A DNA stretch of 64,000 nucleotides, from contig NZ_BDBX01000003.1 in the NCBI RefSeq assembly GCF_001613205.1, positions 124,001 to 188,000 on the forward strand, given 5' to 3'. Made by a program: the position numbers and the translations under genes. The notes beneath the pieces were generated by a model. That model was given only the letters and a program-made list of their open reading frames with translations. It ran no database searches and was not told where the DNA came from. The DNA comes from Nocardia sienata NBRC 100364 (lineage in GTDB: Bacteria; Actinomycetota; Actinomycetes; Mycobacteriales; Mycobacteriaceae). Shown one piece after another: positions 17,417 to 28,724 of the stretch. Position 1 is the first letter of the stretch. Each line of letters begins with the position of its first letter.

Positions 17417-17722
17417 ACCCCCGCTTCCCGGACGAAGCGGCGTCGTGCGAATCCTCGCGGGCAACAGCGGATCGGCGGCCGCGGTGACCTCGGCCTGAGT
17501 CGGCTCGGGTGGTGGCGTGTTCGCGTCACCACCCGGAGGCGCACCGTTTCGCCGCTCTCTTCCCGGGTATCTGCTGAACGTTCCGTTCGCTCGAGGAGGC
17601 GTGGCAGCGAACAGGCGAGTGCGAGAAGCGGTTTCGGGTCGGCGCCGATCGGGAGTCCGGGTTCACGCGGTCGCCGTTCCGGTATTGCCCGGTCGCGCGC
17701 CTCCGGTACGAAGAGAGGCCAG
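17417..17722. other. Intergenic region with hairpin
   Basis: About 306 bp. Besides the hairpin at 17506-17535, a 7-bp inverted repeat GTTCGCT/AGCGAAC lies near 17588-17615, ahead of the DUF1206 gene. No gene seen. Confidence 0.5.
17506..17535 (+). terminator. Hairpin terminator after acyl-CoA dehydrogenase
   Basis: CGGGTGGTG pairs perfectly with CACCACCCG around a 12-nt loop, about 90 nt after the stop. No U-run follows, as is common for actinobacterial terminators. Confidence 0.5.
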
Positions 17723-18538
17723 ATGATCCAGGTTTCCACATCCAGGCCGGTTTCCACGGCGCACCGTATCACCGACAGCCGGTTGTTCGAGCGCCTTGCC
17801 CGGGTCGGTTACGTGATGGCAGGGCTCGTGCACCTGCTGATCGGCTATCTCGCGGTGCGCCTCGCGTTCGGTGGCGGCGGCACCACCGATCAGTCCGGTG
17901 CCATGGCCGAACTCGCCGCCAAACCCGGCGGTGTGCCCGCGCTGGTCATCGCCATCGCCGCCTTCGTGTTCATGGCGCTGTGGCGGTTCACGGAGGCGGC
18001 GGTGGGCTCGCGCACCAGTGGTGGCGAGGACCGCAAAACCGATCTGTTCCACCGCGGCAAAGCGTTCGCCGTGGCTCTGGTCTATCTCGGCTACGCGATC
18101 ACCGCGTTCAGCTTCGTTCAGGGCAGCGGGACTTCCAGCGGCGGTAAGAACGCCGGGTTGTCCGCGCGGATGATGCAGAGCACCGGCGGCAAGATCGCCC
18201 TCGTCATCGTAGGCGTGGTGATCATCGCGGTGGCCGCGTACCACCTCTACAAGGGCGCCACCCGCAGGTTCCTGAAGGAACTGCGCACCGACCGCGCGCT
18301 GCTGCGCAGGCTGGGAACCGTCGGGTATCTCAGTAAGGGGTCGGCGATCGCCGGGGCGGGTGTGCTGGTGATCGTGGCGGTGTTCCAGTCCGACCCCGGT
18401 AAGGCCAGTGGTCTGGACGCGGCGCTGAAAACGCTGGGTGCGCAGCCGTTCGGTCCCGTTCTCCTGGTCGCCGCCGGACTCGGTATAGCCGCCTACGGTC
18501 TCTACGATTTCGCCTGTGCCCGCTACGCCCGGATGTGA
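17723..18538 (+). CDS. DUF1206 membrane protein
   Basis: A 271-aa protein with six hydrophobic segments arranged as three repeats of a two-helix unit (VGYVMAGLVHLLIGYLAVRLAF, VYLGYAITAFSF, VGYLSKGSAIAGAGVLV), the DUF1206 layout. Start ATG at 17723. Function is unknown for the family, which is found mainly in actinobacteria and cyanobacteria. It is followed by a very strong hairpin. Confidence 0.85.
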   Translation: MIQVSTSRPVSTAHRITDSRLFERLARVGYVMAGLVHLLIGYLAVRLAFGGGGTTDQSGAMAELAAKPGGVPALVIAIAAFVFMALWRFTEAAVGSRTSGGEDRKTDLFHRGKAFAVALVYLGYAITAFSFVQGSGTSSGGKNAGLSARMMQSTGGKIALVIVGVVIIAVAAYHLYKGATRRFLKELRTDRALLRRLGTVGYLSKGSAIAGAGVLVIVAVFQSDPGKASGLDAALKTLGAQPFGPVLLVAAGLGIAAYGLYDFACARYARM

Positions 18539-18565
18539 CCGGCGCGATCCCCGGCCACGGTCGGT

Positions 18566-18609
18566 CGCCGCAGCCCCGCCCTGCCGAGTGGCAGCGCGGG
18601 GTTGCGGCG
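18566..18609 (+). terminator. Strong hairpin terminator after DUF1206 gene
   Basis: CGCCGCAGCCCCGC (18566-18579) pairs with GCGGGGTTGCGGCG (18596-18609) over 14 positions with one G-T pair. Inside it CTGCC-GAGT-GGCAG adds a 5-bp stem and tetraloop. It starts 28 nt after the stop and lacks a U-tract. Confidence 0.7.
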
Positions 18610-18676
18610 TCGGTGTCTCGCGTCCCGGCGTGTGTCGCGCAGCGATGAACTGCGGCGGATCCGTATCTTCGGTGAC

Positions 18677-20128
18677 GTGAACCCCACCGAGCTGCCCCGT
18701 CTCGGCTCGGCCGCCGGCCGCTGGATCGTACTGGCCACCGTGCTCGGCTCCGCGGTGGCTTCGCTGGACGCCACTGTCGTCAATATCGCGCTGCCCCGCA
18801 TCGGTGCCGCGCTCGATACCGATGTCGCCGGCCTGCAGTGGACGCTGAACGGCTACACGCTGACACTGGCCTCGTTCATTCTGCTCGGTGGCTCCTTCGG
18901 GGACCGCTTCGGCAGGCGCAAGGTCTTCGTCGCCGGGGCCGGCGGGTTCGCTGTCGCGTCGCTGCTGTGCGGAGCGGCCGTGAACATCGAGATGCTGGTG
19001 GCCGCCCGGGTGCTGCAGGGTGTGGCCGGGGCCATGCTCACACCGGGCAGTCTCGCGCTGATCTCCGCCTCCATCGACAACCGCGATCAGGGTGCGGCCA
19101 TCGGGCTGTGGTCCGGGTTCGGCGGGGTGGCGGGGGCGGTCGGGCCGTTCCTCGGTGGCTGGCTGATCGAGGTGGCGGGCTGGCGGTCCATCTTTTTCCT
19201 CAATGTGCCGCTCGTGGCGGTCGTCGTCCTGGTCTCGCTGCGGCACGTGCCGGAGAGCAGCGATCCCCACGCGGCCGACCGGCTCGATCTCCCCGGCGCG
19301 CTGGTGGTGGCCGCGGCGCTGGCTGCGCTGACCCTGGGGTCGATCGACGGGCTACCGGTCCTGGTGGGCGCCGGTGGGGTACTACTGGCGGTCTTCGTCC
19401 TCATCGAGATGCGCAGTGATCACCCGCTGGTACCACCGGCACTGTTCGCCTCCCGGGTTTTCACGGTGGCGAATCTGGTCACCCTCGCGGTGTACGCCGC
19501 GCTCGGCGGTGTGTTCTTCCTGCTGGTGCTGGAACTGCAGATCGTGGTGGGGTACACGCCGTTGCTCGCGGGACTGGCCACGCTACCGGTGACGTTGCTG
19601 ATGCTGGCGCTCTCGGCCCCCTCCGGCCGCTGGGCCCAGCGGCACGGGCCTCGTCTGCCGATGACCTGCGGGCCGTTGCTCGCCGCGGGCGGACTGGTCC
19701 TGCTCCAGCGGGTGGGTCCCGCAGCCTCCTATCCGCTCGATGTGCTGCCGGGGGTGCTGGTCTTCGGTCTCGGGCTGTCGCTGCTGGTCGCGCCGCTCAC
19801 CGGGGCGGTCCTCGGCGCGGTGAGCGCGCGCGAGGCCGGGATCGCCTCCGGAGTGAACAACGCGGTCGCGCGGACGGCGCAGTTGCTCGCGGTGGCGGCC
19901 CTGCCGGGGCTGGCGGGGATCTCCGGTGCTCTCGACGATCCCGCGGTGTTCGACTCCGGATTCGGTGTCGCGATGTGGATCTGTACGGGTCTGCTGCTTA
20001 TCGGCGCCGCGCTGGCCGGGGTCCTGTTGCGGCCGCCGCGGCGGGCCCCCGAACCGGCCCGCGTGGACTGCCTGCCCCAGTGCGGAGTCGGCGGCCCCGC
20101 GATAGCTCCGGCCCGGGCCGGGCAGTAA
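18677..20128 (+). CDS. MFS transporter, DHA2 (EmrB/QacA-like) family
   Basis: About 483 aa from GTG at 18677, with a 14-helix pattern. Motifs LDATVVNIALPRIG (motif D1), GDRFGRRKVF (loop 2-3 motif A) and RVLQGVAGAMLTPGSLALIS (motif B/C region) identify the proton-driven 14-TMS drug exporters. Substrates are typically lipophilic cations, dyes or antibiotics. The first codons of the longer open frame (from 18602) lie in the preceding terminator hairpin and were rejected. The MerR gene converges on it. Confidence 0.88.
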   Translation: MNPTELPRLGSAAGRWIVLATVLGSAVASLDATVVNIALPRIGAALDTDVAGLQWTLNGYTLTLASFILLGGSFGDRFGRRKVFVAGAGGFAVASLLCGAAVNIEMLVAARVLQGVAGAMLTPGSLALISASIDNRDQGAAIGLWSGFGGVAGAVGPFLGGWLIEVAGWRSIFFLNVPLVAVVVLVSLRHVPESSDPHAADRLDLPGALVVAAALAALTLGSIDGLPVLVGAGGVLLAVFVLIEMRSDHPLVPPALFASRVFTVANLVTLAVYAALGGVFFLLVLELQIVVGYTPLLAGLATLPVTLLMLALSAPSGRWAQRHGPRLPMTCGPLLAAGGLVLLQRVGPAASYPLDVLPGVLVFGLGLSLLVAPLTGAVLGAVSAREAGIASGVNNAVARTAQLLAVAALPGLAGISGALDDPAVFDSGFGVAMWICTGLLLIGAALAGVLLRPPRRAPEPARVDCLPQCGVGGPAIAPARAGQ

Positions 20129-20162
20129 CGGTGTGCCGTGGACCGAGTGGCCGGTGCGGTTT

Positions 20163-20174
20163 CACCTCGAGGTG
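20163..20174. repeat. 12-bp palindrome in convergent intergenic region
   Basis: CACCTCGAGGTG lies between the convergent MFS and MerR genes, and TGCATATGCA (20203-20212) is a second palindrome close by. They may be part of a bidirectional terminator; evidence is weak. Confidence 0.25.
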
Positions 20175-20319
20175 CATGATCGGAAAGATCTGGGGTAGAC
20201 GCTGCATATGCATGCGACACCCTTCGTTTGGGCGGCCGGTGTTTCCGCCGGCACCGTCCCGTGGACCCGGAGCGTGCGGCGGTCGACGCCGCGGGCATTG
20301 TCCGGTGCGACCTGCGTGA

Positions 20320-20655
20320 CTACGGCGTACCGCGCAGATTGTCGTTGTCCAGGCGCAAGCGGTCGTTGTCGGCGTGCAGATCGGCATTGGCATCCTCGAG
20401 GGCGAGGATGCGGCCGATACCCGTGAGGTTCACGCCGGCGGCGACGAGTTCGGTGATCCGGCGCAGGCGAGCGAGATCGTTGCCGCTGTAGCGACGGGTA
20501 CCGCCGTCGCTGCGCGCCGGGGTGAGCAGACCGTGGCGTTCGTAGAGTCGCAGCGTCTGTACGCCGATGCCCGCGAGACCTGCGGCGACCGAGATCCCGT
20601 ATACCGCCTGATCGGGATCGGGCAGGTGTTGCCCCGGGTCGCGCTCGTGATCCAT
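20320..20655 (-). CDS. MerR-family transcriptional regulator
   Basis: A 111-aa protein, shorter than ligand-binding MerR proteins. The winged helix YGISVAAGLAGIGVQTLRLYERHGLLTPARSDGGTRRYSGNDLARLRRI is a textbook MerR/HspR N-terminus, followed by a short dimerisation helix LALEDANADLHADNDRLRLDNDNL that looks coiled-coil. There are no metal-binding cysteines. ATG at 20655 has GAGGAG. Likeness to HspR is general; no dnaK gene or HAIR motif is nearby. An AT-rich promoter with TACCT/AGGTA arms (20691-20714) lies upstream. Confidence 0.82.
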   Translation of the reverse strand: MDHERDPGQHLPDPDQAVYGISVAAGLAGIGVQTLRLYERHGLLTPARSDGGTRRYSGNDLARLRRITELVAAGVNLTGIGRILALEDANADLHADNDRLRLDNDNLRGTP

Positions 20656-20755
20656 GCACTCCTCTTCTCCTCGTCGTACACGAGGTTTCCTACCTTATCA
20701 ATTTGCACTAGGTAATTGTCGATGCTATAAGAAATCTGTGCCGCGAGACAAAGAT

Positions 20756-20772
20756 TATCTGTCCGACAGATA
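20756..20772. promoter_or_regulatory. 17-bp perfect palindrome TATCTGTC-C-GACAGATA
   Basis: Eight-base perfect arms around a single C lie in the divergent region between the MerR gene and the small ORF / cold-shock gene. The length and symmetry fit a dimeric repressor or activator site. The adjacent MerR protein is the obvious candidate, although MerR sites usually have a 19-bp spacer geometry. Confidence 0.55.
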
Positions 20773-20911
20773 TGAGCAGAGGGCTTCGTGACGAGAAGCC
20801 GAGCGGATCACTTCGGTCCGCCGCGCCCCGTCTCCGCCTCCTCGGATGTCCCGCGTGCGCGACGAGCGTTTTTCCGTCCACCGATTCGCAAGTTTGGAGA
20901 TGTATCCGGTC

Positions 20912-21055
20912 ATGGCTGCTACCGATCCGACAACAGCTTCGACACGAGAACGCGCGGAGTCCCGCGCGCAGGCCCAGGTGGTATGGCCCGAACCGAGTCC
21001 GCTCAGTGAGTGGTGGGACCGGGTCATGGGCACTTCGAAGGCGAGGGTCCGGTGA
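20912..21055 (+). CDS. Possible 47-aa protein coupled to cold-shock-domain gene
   Basis: An open frame of 47 codons from ATG at 20912; the encoded peptide ends in VVWPEPSPLSEWWDRVMGTSKARVR. Its stop overlaps the GTG of the following gene as GTGA, the coupling seen in real operons here. A GGAG lies 12 nt upstream, rather far; ATG at 20900 is in frame but abuts it. The peptide is polar, then Trp-rich, with no signal or membrane segment. No family recognised. It could be a leader that couples translation or a small protein. Confidence 0.4.
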   Translation: MAATDPTTASTRERAESRAQAQVVWPEPSPLSEWWDRVMGTSKARVR

Positions 21056-21336
21056 CGGCGCCCGCGTCGCCGCGCCTGGCGGACGAACCCGGCGCCGCGC
21101 TACCCCGTCCGGCGGCCGAGCGGCCCCCGGCCCGGTCCGGCCGGGTGATCTGGTACGACGCCCAGAAGGGCTTCGGCTATATCGATCCCGACGACGATAT
21201 CGCCCCGGTATTCGTGGAGTACCGGAGTATCGATGCCGACGGCTACCGGGTGCTCTTCGCCGACCAGCGCGTGGAATTCTCCACGGTCGCACGTGCCGGC
21301 GGGGCGGAGGCCGTGGGCGTGCGGATCTGCGACTGA
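21052..21336 (+). CDS. Cold-shock-domain protein, divergent
   Basis: About 94 aa from GTG at 21052 with GAGGG upstream. After a Pro/Ala-rich 30-residue tail comes a cold-shock fold: RSGRVIWYDAQKGFGYIDPDD (RNP1-like KGFGYI) and VFVEYRSI in place of RNP2 VFVH. The usual RNP2 histidine is Glu, and the loops are acidic, so nucleic-acid binding may differ from CspA. It precedes furA-katG, which may mean a shared stress role. Confidence 0.75.
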   Translation: MTAPASPRLADEPGAALPRPAAERPPARSGRVIWYDAQKGFGYIDPDDDIAPVFVEYRSIDADGYRVLFADQRVEFSTVARAGGAEAVGVRICD

Positions 21337-21411
21337 GCAGCCGGGAGAAAGGGCCGTTCCCGACATGACGAAGAAATCGCCGTGACCAGCTCATATGGTG
21401 GCGCGGACCGT

Positions 21412-21453
21412 GAATGCTTGACTCATTCCAGAAAAGAGACCAGACTTTCGGCT
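21412..21453 (+). promoter_or_regulatory. furA promoter and FurA operator, leaderless
   Basis: -35 TTGACT (21418-21423), 17-bp spacer, -10-like CAGACT (21441-21446), predicted start at the GTG of furA. GAATG-cttgact-CATTC (21412-21428) is a dyad over the -35, followed by CAGAAAAG. This matches the conserved mycobacterial furA operator, where FurA represses furA-katG. Confidence 0.65.
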
Positions 21454-24152
<2,699 letters not shown>

Positions 24153-24167
24153 TCCGGTCCACGGGTT

Positions 24168-24195
24168 CCGGGCCGTCTCATACGGGGCGGCCCGG
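24168..24195. terminator. Hairpin between convergent katG and kinase gene
   Basis: CCGGGCCG pairs perfectly with CGGCCCGG around a 12-nt loop, 16 nt after the katG stop and 28 nt before the stop of the opposing gene. It can serve both transcripts; no U-tract. Confidence 0.6.
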
Positions 24196-24222
24196 ACTCG
24201 TCCGGCGAGAGAGCGCGCAGCG

Positions 24223-27200
24223 CTACCGGCGCGGCTGCCTGCTCACTTGCTGTGCGTTCTCCACCACCCAGGCCGCGATTTGAGCGCGTGAGGTGAACCC
24301 CAGCTTGGTCAGGATGTTCTCGACATGGCCTTGGGCGGTGCGCTGCGAGATCACCAGCTTGGTCGCGATCTGCCTGTTGCTGAGTCCCTGGGCGACCAGT
24401 TCGGCGACCTGCCGTTCGCGCCGGGTGAGGTCGCTCGCGTGGTCTGCCGAGGAGCCGGCGCCGGTAGCCGGTTCGCCGAGCGCGTAGGCCACGGCAGCGT
24501 CCATACCCATAGTCTGTCCCTGCTGATGGGCCGCGTCGAATCGCCGGTCACCCAAGGCCGCCCGGGCGTCGTGTTCGCACTGCTCGTGGAAGCCGGCCAT
24601 ATTCTGGTAGACGGTCGTCACCCGGGCACCCGCCGGCCGCAATCCCTGTGCGGCGCCCATGAGCACTGCGGCGCGTTCGGCTTCTGCGGAAATATCGACA
24701 ACCCAGGCCATCGCCTCGAGACAGAACATATTGATCACTGTGCTGCCGTTGAGACCGCTGTTGACCCGCAACGCCTCCCGCACCAGCTGCCGGGCCCGTT
24801 CCGGGTCGCCCTCCCGCCAGACTGCCACACCGAGACCGCGTAGGGCCGCTGCGCGATGGAGTAGCTCACCGCGCGGCTCGGTGATCGCGACCACTTCCCG
24901 GTAGCACTCGCTGGCCCGGGTCGTCTCCCCGGTCAGTTCATGGGCCCAGCCGAGCAGGTCCAGCGCGCTCATCCGCAGCTGACTCGCCGGGTCGGTGCCG
25001 GCGAGTTCCACGGCGCGTTCGAAATAGGCAGGTGCGGCGCCGGGTTCGCCACGGGACATGGCGAAAACCCCTTCGCAATAAGCGAGCTGCGCGCGGCACA
25101 TCGGCTCGGTCTCGCGCTCGGCGAGATCTCGCGCTTGCGCCAGCGCGTCCGCCGCCGCCGGGAACTCACCGTGCAACGCCGCCAATTTGCTCGCCGCGCA
25201 CAGAGCTCCGATCCGGCCGGGCACCGAATGCCATCGGGAGCGAGCGAGCGCGCGCCGCAGCCATGATCGTCCCTCCCCGTAGAGCCCACGGAAGTTCCAG
25301 AACTCGAAGAGTCCGGCAGCGATACGCAGACCGGCATCCGCCGCCGCCTCGGTGTCCTCGGCCAGGCAGTACTCGAGTGCCTCCCGCAGATTGGGTTGTT
25401 CGCGCGCCAGCCGGTCGATCCAGCGGGGCTGCTTCGCGCTGATCCAGCCGCCTGCGGCCTCTTCGCACAACCGCTCGTACCACTCGCGGTGCCGTCGGCA
25501 CAATTCGGCGTCCCGACCGGCTTCCCGTAGCTTCTCCCGGCCGTAGACGCGCAGGGTCTGCAGCATCCGGAAACGCACCACGCCGCTGGTTTCCTCGCGG
25601 ATGAGAACGGACTTATCCACCAGGGAAGACAGCACGTCCAGCACACTGCGCGGACCGGAGTCGATATCGCAGACACCCTCCGCGGCGTCCAATTCGCAGC
25701 TTCCGGCGAACACCGAGAGCTGACCCCACAGTTGCTGTTCGGCCGGAGTGCACAGGTCGTGACTCGAGTCCATGCACAGGCGCAGTGTCTGCTGACGGGA
25801 CGGTGCGGTGCGGGTGGCCCGAGTGAGCACCGGGTTGCGGATATCGATCCGCTCCAGGATCTGCTGCGGTGTCATGGTCCGCAGGCGAGCGGCCGCCAAT
25901 TCGATGGCCAGTGGCAGTCCGTCCAATCGGGCACAGATCCGCGCCACGGCACTTTTGTTGCTTTCGTCGAGTTCGAAGCCCGGCACCGCTACGGCGGCGC
26001 GTTCGGCGAACAGGGTGACCGCGTCGAAACGGGGCAGTCCGAGCAGTGTGGGCTCGCGATCCGGTTCGGGAACCGTGAGCGGTGCCACCCGCAGCACCGC
26101 CTCGCCGGCGATGTTCAACGGTTCGCGGCTGGTGGTGAGGATCCTCAATCCCGGACAGCCCTGCAGCAGGACCTCGTCCAGTTCCGCGACCGCCTGCACC
26201 AGCTGCTCACAGTTGTCCAGCACCAGCAGTGTTTCGCGCGGGCACAGGTACTCCACCAGCACATCGATCAACGGCCGGCCCGATTCGTCGCGTATCCCGA
26301 CCGCGGCGGCCACCACATCGACCAGGATCTCGCGATCGCAGACATCGGTGAGATCGACCAGCCACACTCCGCCGGGAAAATCCCGCCGCACCTGCGAGGC
26401 GACTCGAAGCGCCAGCCTCGTCTTTCCCACGCCCCCGGTTCCGGACAGAGTCACCAGCCGGGCGTTGGCCAGGAGATTCTTCACCTCCGCCACTTCGGTG
26501 CGCCGGTTCACAAGACTGGTCAGCTCCAGGGGGAGGTTACCTGTGTGGTCGGAGCGAATCGACTTACGCTGGTCCGGTACGCGGGGCTTGTTCGGGTGCT
26601 CTTCCCGTGCGGGTCGGCTCTGCACCGCCATATCGTCCACCGGATATCCGTGCCGTTTCTGTAACCGCCGGATGCTTTCTCCCAGGGCCGCGGCCGACGG
26701 ACGTTTCCGGCTGTCCCTATTCATCGCCGATTCCACCAGGTCGCTGATATCGGTGGCCACACCGCGTTCTCTCAGGTCGGGCAGCGGCTGGGTGGTGATC
26801 CGCAGGAACTGGGTCACCATCTTCTCGCCGCTGCGCCGCTCGAACGCGGCGTGCCCGGTGAGTGCGCAGAACATGGTGGCCCCGAGCCCGTACACATCGG
26901 CGCCGGGGGTGGGCGGTTCGCCCTCGAGGACCTCGGGCGCGGTGAATGCCGGCGACCCGGTAACAGTTCCTGCGGCGGTGCGGAAACCTCCCGCGATGTG
27001 CGCGATGCCGAAATCGGTCAGCGCGGGTTCCCCGTAGTCGGTGAGCAGGATATTGCCCGGTTTCACGTCCCGGTGAACGACCCCGAGCCGGTGTGCGCTC
27101 TCCAGCGCTCCGGCGATCTTCACGCCGATCTGCAGCACGTCCTCGGCGGGCAACGGCCCGTGGTCGCGAATCCATGTGTCGAGGGAACCCAGCGGATAGA

Positions 27201-27513
27201 ACGGGGTGACGAGGTAGGGCCGGCCGCGGGCGGTGATGCCCTCCTCCAGCACGGTGACGATATTCGGATGCCCGGTCAACCGGCCCATCGCGCGTTGCTC
27301 CCGGGCGAACCGGGCCCGATTGTCCTCGTCGGGTTCCGCGGTCAGCAGCTTCACCGCGACGGTCCGGTCCAGCGGCTCCTGCGTGCACCGGTAGACCACG
27401 CCGAATCCGCCACGCCCGACTTCCGCCGCGTCCTCGAATCCGGCCGCGTCGAGTTCCGTCGCGACGGTCATCGTCGATTCGCGGCGTGTGCGTGCGGAGT
27501 CGTCGCCGTTCAT
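24223..27513 (-). CDS. Ser/Thr protein kinase fused to NB-ARC ATPase, helical repeats and LuxR HTH
   Basis: A signalling protein of about 1096 aa. Order: kinase domain (roughly residues 25-280) with GRGGFGVVYR, HRDVKPGNILL and TDFG; a basic linker; an NB-ARC-type ATPase with GTGGVGKT and LLVLDNCEQL; a helical TPR-like stretch; and a C-terminal LuxR helix-turn-helix LTRRERQVAELVAQGLSNRQIATKLVISQRTAQGHVENIL. The kinase part resembles mycobacterial PknK. Starts at 27513 (ATG) or 27471 (ATG) are both possible. By family, the kinase probably tunes DNA binding or the ATPase; targets unknown. Monocistronic, convergent to katG. Confidence 0.88.
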   Translation of the reverse strand: MNGDDSARTRRESTMTVATELDAAGFEDAAEVGRGGFGVVYRCTQEPLDRTVAVKLLTAEPDEDNRARFAREQRAMGRLTGHPNIVTVLEEGITARGRPYLVTPFYPLGSLDTWIRDHGPLPAEDVLQIGVKIAGALESAHRLGVVHRDVKPGNILLTDYGEPALTDFGIAHIAGGFRTAAGTVTGSPAFTAPEVLEGEPPTPGADVYGLGATMFCALTGHAAFERRSGEKMVTQFLRITTQPLPDLRERGVATDISDLVESAMNRDSRKRPSAAALGESIRRLQKRHGYPVDDMAVQSRPAREEHPNKPRVPDQRKSIRSDHTGNLPLELTSLVNRRTEVAEVKNLLANARLVTLSGTGGVGKTRLALRVASQVRRDFPGGVWLVDLTDVCDREILVDVVAAAVGIRDESGRPLIDVLVEYLCPRETLLVLDNCEQLVQAVAELDEVLLQGCPGLRILTTSREPLNIAGEAVLRVAPLTVPEPDREPTLLGLPRFDAVTLFAERAAVAVPGFELDESNKSAVARICARLDGLPLAIELAAARLRTMTPQQILERIDIRNPVLTRATRTAPSRQQTLRLCMDSSHDLCTPAEQQLWGQLSVFAGSCELDAAEGVCDIDSGPRSVLDVLSSLVDKSVLIREETSGVVRFRMLQTLRVYGREKLREAGRDAELCRRHREWYERLCEEAAGGWISAKQPRWIDRLAREQPNLREALEYCLAEDTEAAADAGLRIAAGLFEFWNFRGLYGEGRSWLRRALARSRWHSVPGRIGALCAASKLAALHGEFPAAADALAQARDLAERETEPMCRAQLAYCEGVFAMSRGEPGAAPAYFERAVELAGTDPASQLRMSALDLLGWAHELTGETTRASECYREVVAITEPRGELLHRAAALRGLGVAVWREGDPERARQLVREALRVNSGLNGSTVINMFCLEAMAWVVDISAEAERAAVLMGAAQGLRPAGARVTTVYQNMAGFHEQCEHDARAALGDRRFDAAHQQGQTMGMDAAVAYALGEPATGAGSSADHASDLTRRERQVAELVAQGLSNRQIATKLVISQRTAQGHVENILTKLGFTSRAQIAAWVVENAQQVSRQPRR

Positions 27514-27690
27514 GGGGTGGACGTGATCCACCGAGTCTGGTTGTGGGCACCGGATACCATGCGCGTCCCTCTCGCCACCTCAACTCTATCGCCGGGGGCC
27601 CTCCGGCGGCGAGGCATCGTCCCCGGTAACGCGGTGGTAGGTGGCGGTTACGAGGCGATCATCCTGGGGGCGCGGGCTATCATGGGGCAG

Positions 27691-28104
27691 TCACTCCGTG
27701 GCGAGGGCCGGCTGCCCGGTGCTGATCACGAACACCGGGAAGCGGTCCCCGCGTGGCGGCGCCTGGAAGCGCACCCGGACCGGCCGCTCGGCCCGCGGAA
27801 GTTCGCCGTGGATCGTCGTGTAGACCCACGGCCCCTCGTCGAGTTCCACGATCGCTATTGCCGACTCCACCGCTTCGGTCCGTGCGTTCGGCGAACAGGC
27901 GACCTTCCGCCAGCACACGATGGAACCGCTTCCGGCCGAGGGGACGCGTTCGAAGTCGTCGCACCGGCATGCCGAGCACCGCGTGACCGGCGGGGCGAAC
28001 AGTCTGCTACAACTTCCGCACCGACGGATCATCAGTGCGGCCTCGGTGCATTCCGCGTACATATCACCGCAGCTCGAGAGGTTGTCGGGATTCCACTGGT
28101 GCAT
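27691..28104 (-). CDS. DUF35 OB-fold/zinc-ribbon protein
   Basis: A 137-aa protein: an N-terminal zinc ribbon RCGSCSRLFAPPVTRCSAC (CxxC...CxxC) followed by an OB-fold with VYTTIHGE and RVRFQAP. This is the DUF35 arrangement. Such proteins usually accompany thiolases or ketoacyl synthases as acyl-CoA-binding partners, but none is next to it here. ATG at 28104 has GAGGG upstream. Confidence 0.82.
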   Translation of the reverse strand: MHQWNPDNLSSCGDMYAECTEAALMIRRCGSCSRLFAPPVTRCSACRCDDFERVPSAGSGSIVCWRKVACSPNARTEAVESAIAIVELDEGPWVYTTIHGELPRAERPVRVRFQAPPRGDRFPVFVISTGQPALATE

Positions 28105-28724
28105 TACTGCCCTCGATGTGATGGTGGCCGATTCGTTCGGCTTCCAGGGTCTGCCATTGGGCGCGCAAGCGCGCCGGTCGAACGGCCCCGGGTATACCTG
28201 TTTTCGAATAATGCCCGGTCAGAGCGATGAAGGGTCGCTGATAGGGGCCGTTCAGTGGGGGTGATGGCGGTCATACCCGTACCTCGCCGGGTAGCGCTGT
28301 CACCACGGAACGGTTCTCGGCTTCGTCGTATCGAGGACACTCACTGGTGCGAGCCCCGAGAGTACTGCCCCGGGATTTTGTGCCGACGACGCCGGATTCG
28401 TGGAAGCCGACGCCCGGAAGGCTCATATGCGCCGTAAACGCGGTACCTGGACGGTGATTCCGTAGGTGATCTGTGCACCCACCGATGAAACGCTCTTCAA
28501 GCACATATCGGCGTGGAACGGTGCATGATCGGGTCTGTTGCCGGGTGGGTGAAAAGACTCCCGCGCCGCTGCATCGGTAATCGTCGATGAAGGCTTTCGT
28601 TACATTTCCTCTACAGAAATGTGTGAAACTCACACGAAACATTTGCCGGAGTACGGCAACAGCCCACCGGATCCGGTCCGGCGGGCTGTTGTCACAGGAT
28701 TCCCTGCTCATGCGCAGCGCATAC
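28105..28724. other. Gene-poor region downstream of the small peptide gene
   Basis: About 620 bp with no convincing gene on either strand. It contains the terminator at 28657-28691 and a cluster of ACATTT half-sites: ACATTT 28602-28607, AAATGT 28617-28622, ACATTT 28639-28644, with GTGTGA-AAC-TCACAC (28621-28635) nested inside. Confidence 0.55.
28657..28691 (-). terminator. Strong terminator of the 32-aa peptide gene
   Basis: CAACAGCCC (28657-28665) pairs with GGGCTGTTG (28683-28691); inside, CCGG pairs with CCGG across one mismatch, giving a 13-bp stem. It begins 34 nt after the stop of the minus-strand peptide gene. Some T residues follow on that strand. Confidence 0.65.

Noticed and set aside
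17663..19270. 535-codon minus-strand frame opposite DUF1206 and the MFS gene
   Set aside because: Shadow; crosses a strong terminator hairpin.
28622..28634. TGTGA-AAC-TCACA as a second CRP/GlxR site
   Set aside because: Spacing is 3 nt instead of 6, so it does not fit the CRP dimer geometry.
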